A stretch of DNA of 64,000 nucleotides from an uncultured Chitinophagales bacterium (GCA_937927195.1 CALBCY010000094.1:1-64000); one strand, 5' to 3'; shown: positions 36,376-45,447, counted from the first letter of the stretch. Made by a program: numbers and translations. Notes: generated by a model not told the origin, from the sequence alone.

Positions 36376-37188
36376 ATGAGAAACAAATTATTTGTTTCTG
36401 CATTCATCCTTATGGGGTTCGTCCCATTGAATGCGGAAGAGGCCGACTTAAGGCTGTCGTCTAATCTCGATTGTTCCAAGCTTGAATACTGTGTTACCAT
36501 TGATTTGAAATCATCAGACCCAATAGGATTTGGTTTGGGGACTTCTTCTGTCATGCTTGAGTACGATAAAAAAGCCATGAAATTTAAATCTTACGAGTCT
36601 TTGAATTTCGACGAGAATGGCAAGTGCTTAGCTGGGGGACACCCGGCATACGCCAAACATCAATACGATGCTTTAACTCCAGGAGTTTTTAATACAACAA
36701 TTACATTGAATTTTACCGACAAGGGTTGTCCTTATGTTCAGGATGAATACATCGAAGTAGCAGAGGTTTGCTTTGCAATTTTAAACCCATCTAGATCTTC
36801 AGATGTTCGTGTTTGTGAGAAACATACCAACTTCAATATTGCCAAAGAAAACAAAGCTGTCGTAGAACACGTCAATACAACTACCTTGGATGAAATTCTA
36901 TATTGCAATGGTTCTGATTTGGGATATGATGAGTCTATTCAGATGTATTTAGATATTAATCCTGTCGATGAAATTGCCAATCTTGGTGTGGTTTCTGATC
37001 ATGACGATGTCATGGAACTTGGGATTTTTGACTTGAATGGCAGGCTGTTAGAAGTGAAAACACTTGAAATTACACAAGGAATCAGAAATGAAGTTCTGCT
37101 GAATGTAGAAGGTCTTCCTTCAGGAATGTATGTACTCAAAAATTTAAACAATATCAGACAGAAAGAATTGAAATTGATTAAAAAATAG
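36376..37188 (+). CDS. Cohesin-like secreted protein with T9SS sorting domain
   Basis: A 270-residue protein of unknown function with a signal peptide ('LFVSAFILMGFVPLNAEEAD'). Residues 25-165 form the domain shared with 35230-35766 ('GLGTSSVMLEYDKKAMKFKS', 'PGVFNTTITLNFTDKGCP', 'VAEVCFAIL'). The last 75 residues are a Por/type A T9SS sorting domain ('LGIFDLNGRLLEVKTLEI', 'LPSGMYVLKNL', 'KELKLIKK'), so it should cross the outer membrane by type IX secretion. Six conserved cysteines suggest disulfides. Own promoter upstream. Confidence 0.85.
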   Translation: MRNKLFVSAFILMGFVPLNAEEADLRLSSNLDCSKLEYCVTIDLKSSDPIGFGLGTSSVMLEYDKKAMKFKSYESLNFDENGKCLAGGHPAYAKHQYDALTPGVFNTTITLNFTDKGCPYVQDEYIEVAEVCFAILNPSRSSDVRVCEKHTNFNIAKENKAVVEHVNTTTLDEILYCNGSDLGYDESIQMYLDINPVDEIANLGVVSDHDDVMELGIFDLNGRLLEVKTLEITQGIRNEVLLNVEGLPSGMYVLKNLNNIRQKELKLIKK

Positions 37189-37632
37189 TGAGGATCATTT
37201 CATTTAAACTGGTGAATACTGAATGTTAAGTGCTTGGAAAAAACCATCGTGAGTAATTTCAATAGGACTGCGCGCTCGATTCTCAAACCACTTAAATGTT
37301 AAGATGTATTAATTTATAATTCAATTTATAATTCAATTTGTAATTCAATTTATACAACATCTTTAACTGCAATTTTTAATAAACAAATCTAAATTTAGAT
37401 TTAAAAAATAGCTTGTTTTTTTGAATTTAGTATCATGCTAAATTCCTTAATTAGAATAGCAGAGGCTGCCAGATAGGCTTGTCTCTGTTTTTCTAGTTAT
37501 AGAAGTTTTACAAACATGCATCTTTGATTGAAATTTCAACAGGAAAAAAATTGATTGCCATAAAATCAATCAATCAATCAATCAATCGTGAAAACCAATG
37601 GCTTGGACGAAGGAACGACAGCTAAGCCTTGC
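37189..37632. repeat. Intergenic region with two simple-sequence tracts
   Basis: A 12-bp tandem repeat of ATTCAATTTATA type (37311-37354, nearly four copies) and six perfect AATC units (37564-37587). The rest has no gene. The AATC tract lies about 45 bp past the stop of the leftward E1 gene, so it is not a promoter-proximal phase switch for that gene. Confidence 0.8.
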
Positions 37633-40089
37633 TTATTTATAATACATAGGATAACTTTCAGGATCACTTTCGTGCATTATTTCATAGATTGCCTCGAAGG
37701 TGTTTTGAGGATTGGGTTTGGTGTAATAATCACCATCAGAGCCAAAGGCGGTTCTGTGGTCTTTTGCGCTTAATGTTCTAGGTGCAGAATCAAGCCATTG
37801 ATAAGCATTTTGCTCTACCATAACTTTTTGCATCATATAGGCAGTTCCTGCTCCAGGTAAATCTTCATCGATAAAGATTACTCGGTTTGTTTTCTTGATT
37901 GATTCCAAGATCAAATGATTGACATCGAAAGGCATTAGGCTTTGAACATCTATTAACTCGCAATTTATATTCAAATCTTCCAATCGGTTCATTGCCTCTT
38001 TCACAATTCTGATAGTAGAACCATAGGTAACGATTGTAATATCCTCTCCTTCTTTCAATATTTCAGGAACGCCAATTGGCACTGTAAACTGATCAACATT
38101 TTCAGGAAGTTTTTCCTTTAATCGGTAACCATTTAAGCATTCAATAACAATGGCTGGTTCATCCGATTGTAATAGTAAATTATAAAAACCTGCAGCTTGT
38201 GTCATGTTTCTAGGAACCAAAAGATGGACTCCTCGGCAAGAACTCAACAGCAAGCCAATTGGCGAACCGGCATGCCAGATTCCCTCAAGTCTATGACCTC
38301 TTGTTCTAATGATCAAGGGCGCTTTCTGCCCTCCTTTTGTTCTGTATTGAAGGGTCGCTAAATCATCTGAAACTGGCTGTAAACCGTAGATGAAATAGTC
38401 TAAATACTGTATTTCAGCAATCGGACGCAAACCTCTTTGAGCAAGTCCAATTCCTTGACCAATGATTGTTGCTTCACGAATTCCAGTATCAAAAATTCTT
38501 TCTTCTCCATATTTTTCTTGCAAGCCTGAAAATCCTTGGTTAACATCTCCGATATAACCAAGGTCTTCTCCAAAGGCCATAACCCTTGGATCACGTGCAA
38601 AGGCTGCATCAAAACAGGCATTCAACAATTGATAACCGTTGACAGTTTTCGAATCAGCCTTATAAATAGGAGCTATTTGAGGAACATTGAAAACATTGTC
38701 ATCTGATTGACTGAAAAGATGAGAACTGTAAAGTTCTTGATGTATTTGTTCTTTGTTTTTAATCCAATTAATCAATCTTTTCTTACCAGCAAAAGTTGGA
38801 AAAATTCGCAATTTGAAAATGGCGTCCTTGGCATTTCTAATGAGGTCTTTTCTGAAAGGAAAACGTTCAGCAGCTAATTCTTTTCTGCTGTCATCCATCA
38901 GTTTTGACTGTTCAATTTCTGTTTTGATTTGGCTGTAAATGTCAAACAGGCTTTCAATTTCATTTTTAATGCCATCTTGAAAAGACCTCCATGCGCTTTG
39001 TTGAGCAGATTTTGCTTCTTGTTTGGTCTCTTCTTCTATTTCATTCAAAGTCTCTACAGTGGCAATACCAGAATCGATGATCCAAGCTTTCATTTTAACC
39101 AAGCAGTCAAATTCTTTTTCCCAATCCAATCTTTTTTTGTCCTTGTAACGTTCGTGCGAACCAGAGGTTGAATGTCCCTGTGGCTGTGTCACTTCTTGAA
39201 TGTGAAATATGCAGGGTTGATGTGTTTCACGAATGATAGGAACGGCCTCTTTGTACATGGCATACAATGCTTCATAATCCCATGCATTGGCTTGGCACAT
39301 TTGGTAGCCATTTCCACTTTCATCTTCCTTGAAACCTTGAAGGGCTTCAAAGATGTTTTCTTTGGTTGTTTGATATTTTGTTGGAACTGAAATACCGTAT
39401 CCATCATCCCAAATATTGACTGCCAAAGGTATTTTCATGACGCCGGCGGCATTGATGGCTTCCCAGAATACGCCCTCACTGGTACTAGCATCTCCAATGG
39501 AGCTAAAAGCAATCTCTCTTCCTTTCACAGAAAAGTCTGTCAAATTTGAAAGAGCAGAAATTTCACGATACTTTTTTGAAGCCAAGGCTAAGCCAACGGC
39601 TCTGACCATTTGTGCGGCCGTAGAGGATAAATCTGCTGAACTATTCTTTTGGCTGGTCAATGACTTCCAATCTCCATTTTCATCAATGCTTCGAGTAGCG
39701 AAATGCGCATTCATTTGTCGGCCACCGCTGCTGGGCTCTTCCTTTAATGAAGGATTGGCATACAATTGAGCAAACAATTCTTGTGGTGTTACTATTCCAG
39801 CTGCAAGCATCCAAGTTTGATCCCTATAATAACCAGATCTGAAATCCCCATTTTCAAAAAATTTGGATAGAATAATTTGGGGCAATTCTTTGCCATCTCC
39901 GAAGATTCCGAATTTGGCTTTGCCAGTAAGTACTTCTTTTCGGCCAATTAGGCTAATGTGACGACTTAACCAGCCAATTTTATAATCATTTAGAATTTCC
40001 TCCTTCGACAATTCCTGATGGGTATTTTTTTTGGCCTTGGAATTGGCCTTTGATTTGGTTTTCTTTGCTTTATGATGGATTGTTGCCAA
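37633..40089 (-). CDS. Fused 2-oxoacid dehydrogenase E1 (alpha-beta) subunit
   Basis: An 818-residue thiamine-diphosphate enzyme joining E1-alpha and E1-beta in one chain, expected to decarboxylate branched-chain 2-oxoacids (or pyruvate-like acids) and pass the acyl group to a lipoyl E2. The alpha half has 'SIGDASTSEGVFWEAINAAG' and 'NIWDDGYGISVPT', the GDG...N ThDP motif with Ala in place of the second Gly. The beta half (from about 480) has 'AFGEDLGYIGDVNQGFSGLQ', 'RIFDTGIREATIIGQGIGLA' and 'FIDEDLPGAGTAY'. The first 25 residues are lysine-rich. The fused form is usual in Bacteroidetes. No E2 or E3 gene is in the window. Substrate is inferred. Confidence 0.9.
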   Translation of the reverse strand: MATIHHKAKKTKSKANSKAKKNTHQELSKEEILNDYKIGWLSRHISLIGRKEVLTGKAKFGIFGDGKELPQIILSKFFENGDFRSGYYRDQTWMLAAGIVTPQELFAQLYANPSLKEEPSSGGRQMNAHFATRSIDENGDWKSLTSQKNSSADLSSTAAQMVRAVGLALASKKYREISALSNLTDFSVKGREIAFSSIGDASTSEGVFWEAINAAGVMKIPLAVNIWDDGYGISVPTKYQTTKENIFEALQGFKEDESGNGYQMCQANAWDYEALYAMYKEAVPIIRETHQPCIFHIQEVTQPQGHSTSGSHERYKDKKRLDWEKEFDCLVKMKAWIIDSGIATVETLNEIEEETKQEAKSAQQSAWRSFQDGIKNEIESLFDIYSQIKTEIEQSKLMDDSRKELAAERFPFRKDLIRNAKDAIFKLRIFPTFAGKKRLINWIKNKEQIHQELYSSHLFSQSDDNVFNVPQIAPIYKADSKTVNGYQLLNACFDAAFARDPRVMAFGEDLGYIGDVNQGFSGLQEKYGEERIFDTGIREATIIGQGIGLAQRGLRPIAEIQYLDYFIYGLQPVSDDLATLQYRTKGGQKAPLIIRTRGHRLEGIWHAGSPIGLLLSSCRGVHLLVPRNMTQAAGFYNLLLQSDEPAIVIECLNGYRLKEKLPENVDQFTVPIGVPEILKEGEDITIVTYGSTIRIVKEAMNRLEDLNINCELIDVQSLMPFDVNHLILESIKKTNRVIFIDEDLPGAGTAYMMQKVMVEQNAYQWLDSAPRTLSAKDHRTAFGSDGDYYTKPNPQNTFEAIYEIMHESDPESYPMYYK

Positions 40090-40179
40090 ACTATATTCGA
40101 TTTGTGTGAGAAAATGTGCAGATTAAAAACAATAGAATTGGAATAGAATTTGCAATACTACTTTCTTAAAAAGGGAATG

Positions 40180-40212
40180 CAAAGGTACTAAAAATCATTT
40201 TACGAGAATCAA
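40180..40212 (-). promoter_or_regulatory. Promoter of the E1 gene
   Basis: Minus-strand TACCTTTG (40187-40180, perfect TAnnTTTG) with TTG at 40212-40210, 22-nt spacer. Leader about 85 nt. Confidence 0.55.
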
Positions 40213-40323
40213 TTAAACCACTAACAAATACATTGGTCAAACAATCGAAATGAGCTAAAAAATCTTAAAATATGATCACTTTAACTCATTTAGCCAGTAT
40301 AATTAAGTAAAGTGGAAAAATAA

Positions 40324-40356
40324 TTGTGCAAATGAATCTAAATATTTGTATTTTTG
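40324..40356 (+). promoter_or_regulatory. Promoter of the DUF1573 gene
   Basis: TTG at 40324-40326 and perfect TATTTTTG at 40349-40356, 22-nt spacer, leader about 60 nt. Confidence 0.55.
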
Positions 40357-40422
40357 TTAGCCATAATATAAGAATAAAAAAGAAAATTATTTAATAAATC
40401 ATTATTGTAAATTTTAACTATC

Positions 40423-40968
40423 ATGAATAAAGTACTATTGATACTTAGCATTTTTATAGGTTCTGTGCTTACGACGCAAGCACAACAAGCAAAAGATGCT
40501 CCAGCTAAGCAGGAAATCAAAGAAGAAAAGAAAGAAGAAATCAAGGCCTTAGATCCTGATGCAAACCTATATGAAGATGAGGAAGGAAATTTCGTTGAAA
40601 CAACGAAGCCTATTTTTAACTTCTTAAGCGAAGAAACACACAATTTTGGTGAGTTAGATGAAGGTCCTAAGTACGATCACGAATTCAAGTTTGAAAACAT
40701 TGGTAAAGAACCTATGATCATTGCAGGAGTTAAAGCTTCATGTGGATGTACAACTCCTGACTGGCCAAAAGAGCCAATCATGCCAGGTGAAGTTGGTGCG
40801 ATCAAAGTTATTTACAATACTAAAGGTAGAAAAGGTAAATTCAACAAAGCGGTTACCATTACTTCGAATTCAGTAACTCCTACAAAGAGACTGTACATCA
40901 AAGGAAATGTTAACGAAGCTGCTCCAGATCAGCCAGTTAAGCCAAAATCATTGATCGAAAATAAATAA
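40423..40968 (+). CDS. DUF1573 domain-containing exported protein
   Basis: A 181-residue protein with signal peptide ('LILSIFIGSVLTTQAQQ'), a short Lys/Glu-rich linker (residues 22-45) and a DUF1573 domain of Ig/ASPM-SPD2-Hydin type: 'ETHNFGELDEGPKYDHEFKF', 'IIAGVKASCGCTTPDWPKEP', 'GAIKVIYNTKGRKGKFNKAV'. The Cys-Gly-Cys is the family hallmark. The role is unknown; it is probably periplasmic. Monocistronic, with its own promoter and a terminator at 41001. Confidence 0.92.
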   Translation: MNKVLLILSIFIGSVLTTQAQQAKDAPAKQEIKEEKKEEIKALDPDANLYEDEEGNFVETTKPIFNFLSEETHNFGELDEGPKYDHEFKFENIGKEPMIIAGVKASCGCTTPDWPKEPIMPGEVGAIKVIYNTKGRKGKFNKAVTITSNSVTPTKRLYIKGNVNEAAPDQPVKPKSLIENK

Positions 40969-41000
40969 GATTTGATCTGATTAAAAAAAAGTAAAATTAT

Positions 41001-41037
41001 AAAAACTCCATTGGAACATTCCAATGGAGTTTTTTTT
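41001..41037 (+). terminator. Terminator overlapping the next promoter
   Basis: AAAAACTCCATTGGA (41001-41015) / TCCAATGGAGTTTTT (41020-41034) with a T-run that runs into the TATTTTTG box (41037-41044) of the following gene. Confidence 0.88.
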
Positions 41038-41044
41038 ATTTTTG
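41037..41044 (+). promoter_or_regulatory. -7 box of the aminotransferase gene
   Basis: Perfect TATTTTTG ending 3 bp before the ATG at 41048, which predicts a leaderless or nearly leaderless mRNA. A TTG at 41011-41013 lies inside the preceding terminator stem, 23 nt upstream. Confidence 0.5.
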
Positions 41045-41047
41045 CGC

Positions 41048-42247
41048 ATGCCTAATGTATCAACCAGGGGTTTGGAAATGCCGGCTTCCCCTATCCGGAA
41101 ATTGGTTCCTTTTGCTGACGAAGCAAAAAAGAAAGGAAAACACATCTTTCACCTAAATATTGGACAACCAGACATCAAAACGCCGAAGGTAATGCTTGAT
41201 GCGGTTCGAAACTTTGATTTGGAGGTTCTCGCTTATCTGCATTCTCAAGGTTCACAGTCCTATCGAGAAAAATTGAGCAAATATTACGCTTCTGTTGGAG
41301 TGGATGTAGGGGCAGATGATATAATGGTCACAACTGGTGGCTCAGAGGCTTTGCTTTTCGGCTTATTCTCTTGTTTGGATGCCAATGATGAGGTGGTGGT
41401 TCCAGAGCCATTTTACGCCAACTACAACGGTTTCTCCCGCTCGGGTGGAATAATAGTGAAACCGATTACAGCCAAGATTGAAAATAATTTTGCCCTTCCG
41501 CCAATCGAGGCCTTTGAGCAAGCGATCGGACCTAAAACGAGGGCCATTTTGATTTGTAACCCAAGCAATCCTACCGGCTATTTGTATTCGGAAGAGGAAT
41601 TGTTGCAATTGCGTGAAATTGTTTTGAAACACGATTTGTTCTTGTTTGCTGATGAGGTTTATAGAGAATTTGTTTACGATGGTAAAAAACACAAATCTGT
41701 TCTCGCATTAAGTGGACTAGATCAACATGCCATTTTGATTGATTCAACTTCTAAAAGATACAGTGCTTGCGGTGCGAGATTGGGTGCTTTGGTTTGTAAG
41801 AATAAAACGGTTATTGCCACTGCGATGAAGTTTGCTCAGGCAAGATTAAGTCCTCCAACCTTTAGTGAAATTGCAGCTGAAGCAGCATTGGAAACGCCGG
41901 CTTCTTACTTTGAAGAAGTGGTGGAAGAATACATTGGGAGGAGGAATTTATTGGTGGAAGGATTGAATAAAATCCCAGGAGTTCTGTGTCCAAATCCTGG
42001 TGGCGCTTTTTATGCTTTGGTCCGACTTCCAGTCGCGGATACCGATCACTTTTGTCAGTGGATGCTCGAAAGTTTTGACTACAATGGCAAGACCGTTATG
42101 ATGGCTCCAGGATCAGGTTTTTATTCAACTCCAGGACTGGGAAAGAATGAGGTCAGAATAGCTTATGTATTGAACAAATCTGATTTGAAAGAGGCCATAG
42201 AATGTATAGCGAAAGCCTTGGAGGTTTATAAGGAAGTTGAAGTTTAA
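41048..42247 (+). CDS. Class I/II PLP-dependent aminotransferase (aspartate-type)
   Basis: A 399-residue fold-type I aminotransferase. Features: 'FHLNIGQPDIKTPKVML', 'TTGGSEALLFGLFSCLD', 'ICNPSNPTGYLYSEEEL', 'FADEVYREFVYDG', the PLP lysine in 'DSTSKRYSACGARLGAL' (about Lys236), and 'VRIAYVLN' with the carboxylate-binding Arg. Substrate cannot be fixed: aspartate, aromatic or alanine-type donors are possible. The ATG at 41048 is chosen. An upstream ATG at 41024 lies inside the terminator hairpin of the previous gene and upstream of the likely promoter. Confidence 0.9.
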   Translation: MPNVSTRGLEMPASPIRKLVPFADEAKKKGKHIFHLNIGQPDIKTPKVMLDAVRNFDLEVLAYLHSQGSQSYREKLSKYYASVGVDVGADDIMVTTGGSEALLFGLFSCLDANDEVVVPEPFYANYNGFSRSGGIIVKPITAKIENNFALPPIEAFEQAIGPKTRAILICNPSNPTGYLYSEEELLQLREIVLKHDLFLFADEVYREFVYDGKKHKSVLALSGLDQHAILIDSTSKRYSACGARLGALVCKNKTVIATAMKFAQARLSPPTFSEIAAEAALETPASYFEEVVEEYIGRRNLLVEGLNKIPGVLCPNPGGAFYALVRLPVADTDHFCQWMLESFDYNGKTVMMAPGSGFYSTPGLGKNEVRIAYVLNKSDLKEAIECIAKALEVYKEVEV

Positions 42248-42300
42248 GAGTAAGTTGAAGTTGAAGAAGAGTAAGTTGAAGAAGAATAAGGATAAGTTTA
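42246..42300 (+). repeat. Purine-rich AAGTTGAAG-type tandem repeat
   Basis: Degenerate tandem units of 'AAGTTGAAGAAGAGT' directly after the aminotransferase stop. Purine-rich on one strand. No function seen. Confidence 0.55.
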
Positions 42301-42420
42301 AACGGTTGGTTTGTGGAGACGAGTTGTATACAGGGGGGCAACCTTTTTTAATTTAATTGCGTTTTGCCAATAGATGATTGATTCTAAATAATACGATTTA
42401 AACAGTTTCAAAAAAAAACT

Positions 42421-42801
42421 ATGAAAACCTTCAGCATTTTATCTTGTCTCTTATTTTTACTTTTGTGCTCTGCTTGTGAAAAAGACATTGATTTGTGTTC
42501 TGAGAATGAAAGTTTTTGCAGTTTTGTAACAGATGAAAACTTTGGTTCTACTGGTGAAATAATCAATGACTTTCTTGCGGGATTAGACGAAGGAAAGAAG
42601 GATGAAAATCTTGAATTGCTAAAGGACTGGTTGGCTTGTAAAAGCTGTGTCAATAATGCTGTGATTTTTTGTAATTCTTGCATTCAAACACTTCCAGAGC
42701 AAAGTGAATTGACTGTGGAATTTGTTATCGATGGAGCATTTGTTTCAAAGACTTTAGACATTTCTATGGGCGAACCACTTACATTTAGGAAATATCATTG
42801 A
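42421..42801 (+). CDS. Small cysteine-rich lipoprotein, hypothetical
   Basis: A 126-residue lipoprotein of unknown function: signal peptide and lipobox 'LLCSAC' (Cys near residue 19). The mature part contains seven further Cys in pairs ('DLCSENESFCSF', 'ACKSCVNNAVIFCNSC'), so disulfide bonds or metal binding are possible. It ends 'MGEPLTFRKYH'. It is convergent with the class IV aminotransferase gene (4-bp gap). Confidence 0.7.
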   Translation: MKTFSILSCLLFLLLCSACEKDIDLCSENESFCSFVTDENFGSTGEIINDFLAGLDEGKKDENLELLKDWLACKSCVNNAVIFCNSCIQTLPEQSELTVEFVIDGAFVSKTLDISMGEPLTFRKYH

Positions 42802-42805
42802 ATAC

Positions 42806-43705
42806 TTAAAATGGCAAAGGTTCTCCAGTAACTTTAATCATTTCATAGAATGCTGCATCTAGTTTTTCTTTAATTTTTAGATTGCTTTTGTCTTTAACTA
42901 CTCGACCATCAATTTCGATTACTCTGCTTAGTTCACCCATTGTTCCTGTGGTAAATGCCTCGTCAGCATTGTAAAATTCTGTTAGTGAAATGTCTTTCTC
43001 TTTTGCAGGAATGCCAATTTTATCAGCCAAGCCCATAACAATCTCGCGTGTTATTCCAGGGAGACAATTGTGGGCGAATGGAGTTAGTAAAACACCATTC
43101 TTAACCATAAAGATATTGGTTGCATTTGTTTCTGAAAGGAATCCTCTTTCATCCAGCATTACGGCCTCATCGGTTCCAGCGAAGTTGGATTGGATTTTTG
43201 CTAAAATATTATTCAATAAGTTATTGTGGTGAATTTTGGAATCCAAAAATTGTGGCCCATTTCTTCTGATGTGGCAACTGGATAAGGTGATCTTTTTGTC
43301 ATAAACTGGTGCTTTCCATTCGGCTAAAACGATCAACAATGGACCTTGGTCATTTAATCTTGGATCCATGCCAGAAGTGTATTTTATTCCACGACTCAAG
43401 CTCAGTCTGATGTGCACTCCATCCTTCATTTCATTGGCCTTTAAAGTAGTAAAAATGGCCTTTTTTATTTCCTCCTTAGTTGGTACTTTTTCAAAATGTA
43501 AGGCATGTGCAGATTCCTGCATTCTATTGAGGTGTTTATCCAGAGAAAATATTTTACCATCGTAAATACGAATGCCTTCCCATACACCATCGCCGCCTTG
43601 AACTAGACTGTCAAAAACAGAGACTTTTGCTTCGTCTCTATGGTATAATTGATCGCCTACCCAAACTTGTAGATCCTTGTTTTTCGGATTAAATTGTTGA
43701 TGCAT
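42806..43705 (-). CDS. Class IV aminotransferase (IlvE/DAAT/PabC-like)
   Basis: A 299-residue fold-type IV PLP enzyme: 'VFDSLVQGGDGVWEGIRIYD', 'HIRRNGPQFLDSKIHHNNLL' with the PLP lysine in 'DSKIHHN', 'DERGFLSETNATNIF' and 'AFTTGTMGELSRVIEIDGR'. Such sequences are annotated as short branched-chain aminotransferases, D-amino-acid transaminases or aminodeoxychorismate lyases, and motifs alone do not separate them. Since a dedicated ilvE (25686-26750) and a pabB (19711-21018) occur in the window, a PabC-like role is a possibility only. A near-consensus TTACTTTG box lies about 10 bp before the ATG. Confidence 0.85.
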   Translation of the reverse strand: MHQQFNPKNKDLQVWVGDQLYHRDEAKVSVFDSLVQGGDGVWEGIRIYDGKIFSLDKHLNRMQESAHALHFEKVPTKEEIKKAIFTTLKANEMKDGVHIRLSLSRGIKYTSGMDPRLNDQGPLLIVLAEWKAPVYDKKITLSSCHIRRNGPQFLDSKIHHNNLLNNILAKIQSNFAGTDEAVMLDERGFLSETNATNIFMVKNGVLLTPFAHNCLPGITREIVMGLADKIGIPAKEKDISLTEFYNADEAFTTGTMGELSRVIEIDGRVVKDKSNLKIKEKLDAAFYEMIKVTGEPLPF

Positions 43706-43869
43706 GAAATTTTTTTTGCAAAGTAAGTGTTTTTAAATAAAACGTAAATAGAAAAATCTCATTATTAATAGAATTCGAGGAGAAATAGAAAGCCTATATA
43801 AAAGAATCTTAAAATTCTCTTTATTTAATCAAGATATTTTATCTTTAACTAAGCGCTAATCAAAATTTT

Positions 43870-45447
43870 ATGGCTGAAAAAAAATCTGAGGGAAAATCCA
43901 AGTCAGGCGGAGGTTTCAAACCTACTGTTCTGCTTTATTGGCTTTTTGGAGGTTTTGTCTTGTTTTTCTTTTATCAAAACATGGACAGAATTTTTAAATC
44001 TTTGCCTGGAAAATGGCGTGGAGATTCAAGCTTAACGGCCAAAAAAGATCCACTTGATGTGGCCATTGATGAATTCAGAAGGCATGATACCGAAACTTAT
44101 ATTCCTGAGCGTGAAATCAGAGAAGGTTATGATAGGAATCGCGAATACATTGATCGCGAATTAGATCGCACAGTAGATCGTTCAGTAGATCGTCAGTTGG
44201 ATAGGGCAGGGGATCGGATTGAGCGTGGTGCGGAATATTTGGAGGATCGTCAAGGGAGAATTGAAGAGCAGGCAGATTTGCGTGAATATCGAGGTGCTTA
44301 TGACAGAGAATCAGCCGATAGATATGAGCAAGCTTATCAGGATTATCAAAGATATAAGGATGAGCGTGGAGATTCTTATGAAGTGAGGGATCAGAAGCGT
44401 TCTACATCGAGAACTTTTGATGATAGGAGTGAATCCCGTGATGCAAACCGAGGAATTTATCAAGGCCAAAGTGAGGATTACAAAACGGACAGAAAAAGCA
44501 GAGAAGAATTTGACCGTTCATTTGATGCTTACAATGAAAGGCGATATGAAGAAAGATCTACTTACAGCAATGAAAGTGTTGAGCGAGAAGCATTGCCATT
44601 GAGAGAAGAAACGCGTCCATCTTATGAAGAAGAGACAAGGAGGCAAAGACCTGGCAGGAATGTAAATGGAGGAATTTTCTCAAAGAAGCCTGTTAAGGAA
44701 GAATTACAAATCCTCAGTTGGAACTTGAATGAATTGGGCAGTAGTAAAGATGATTATGAAATTTCTTTCATAGCCAATTTGCTGAAAGATTTTGACATTG
44801 TTGCCTTGCAAGAAGTAGCCACTTCCCGTTATGGACCAGCAGCTGTCGCTCAATTGAAGAATGAGCTTAGTCGTGATGGTGAACGTTGGGATTATGTTGT
44901 AAGTGATCCAACATCTGGAGTAGCATCTGAACGATACGCCTATTTGTGGAAGAGCCAAAATGTAAAAATGGTGAACCGTGCGGTTTTGTTTGATCAGCTT
45001 GAAAAGGAGATAGATCGTGAACCGTTTGTAGCGCGTTTTGAGCAAAGAGGTAAAAAGGGGAGCGACTTTTTGATTAGTAACTTTCATGCCCGTCCAGCTG
45101 GTGAAAGCCCAGATTATGAAATTGAATTACTGTCCTATATTCATGATTTTTATCCAGAAGATGATGTGATCTTTTTGGGAGATTTTAGTTTGTCTTGGGA
45201 GAATAGGGCCTTCAATCAATTGAGCAGATTTGGTTATAAACCAGCAATTGAAATAAAGAGCTCTCTTAGGAAAAGAGCTTCTGATGGCTTTTTGTCAAAA
45301 GCTTTTGATAATGTATTTTATCGACCGAAGTCTTTTAATCTTCGCCATGGTGGTGTTGTCGATTTCATCAGTGAATTCGATTCTTTAGAGGAGGCTCGTC
45401 GCTTGTCTGATCATTTACCTGTTTGGGTGAGTATTTCCAAGTATTAG
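43870..45447 (+). CDS. Membrane-anchored protein with Asp/Arg-rich linker and EEP nuclease-like domain
   Basis: A 525-residue protein with three parts. Residues 1-40 contain one membrane segment ('VLLYWLFGGFVLFFFYQNM'). Residues 60-270 form a mixed-charge, low-complexity region dominated by Asp, Arg, Glu and Tyr ('DRELDRTVDRSVDRQLDRAG'), probably disordered or coiled. Residues 278-525 match the endonuclease/exonuclease/phosphatase fold: 'LSWNLNELGSS', 'VALQEVATSRYGPAAV', 'ISNFHARP', 'LGDFSLSW' and 'SDHLPVW'. The usual GDFN is GDFS here, so one active-site Asn is changed. The nuclease or phosphodiesterase role is inferred. It is a single gene. Confidence 0.8.
   Translation: MAEKKSEGKSKSGGGFKPTVLLYWLFGGFVLFFFYQNMDRIFKSLPGKWRGDSSLTAKKDPLDVAIDEFRRHDTETYIPEREIREGYDRNREYIDRELDRTVDRSVDRQLDRAGDRIERGAEYLEDRQGRIEEQADLREYRGAYDRESADRYEQAYQDYQRYKDERGDSYEVRDQKRSTSRTFDDRSESRDANRGIYQGQSEDYKTDRKSREEFDRSFDAYNERRYEERSTYSNESVEREALPLREETRPSYEEETRRQRPGRNVNGGIFSKKPVKEELQILSWNLNELGSSKDDYEISFIANLLKDFDIVALQEVATSRYGPAAVAQLKNELSRDGERWDYVVSDPTSGVASERYAYLWKSQNVKMVNRAVLFDQLEKEIDREPFVARFEQRGKKGSDFLISNFHARPAGESPDYEIELLSYIHDFYPEDDVIFLGDFSLSWENRAFNQLSRFGYKPAIEIKSSLRKRASDGFLSKAFDNVFYRPKSFNLRHGGVVDFISEFDSLEEARRLSDHLPVWVSISKY

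Larger units (their letters stand above)
40090..40422. other. Divergent promoter region
   Basis: About 330 AT-rich bp between the leftward E1 gene and the rightward DUF1573 gene. Apart from one promoter for each direction I see no gene or repeat. Confidence 0.5.

Noticed and set aside
37564-37587. AATC tract as a phase-variation switch
   Set aside because: It is downstream of the leftward E1 gene and far from any start codon or promoter, so no mechanism is visible.
39223-39230. TGTTTCAC, the left half of a ParB parS site
   Set aside because: The right half does not match (continues GAATGATA) and it lies inside the E1 coding sequence, so it is chance.
41024-41047. Earlier ATG for the aminotransferase
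   Set aside because: It is inside the preceding terminator stem and upstream of the likely promoter.
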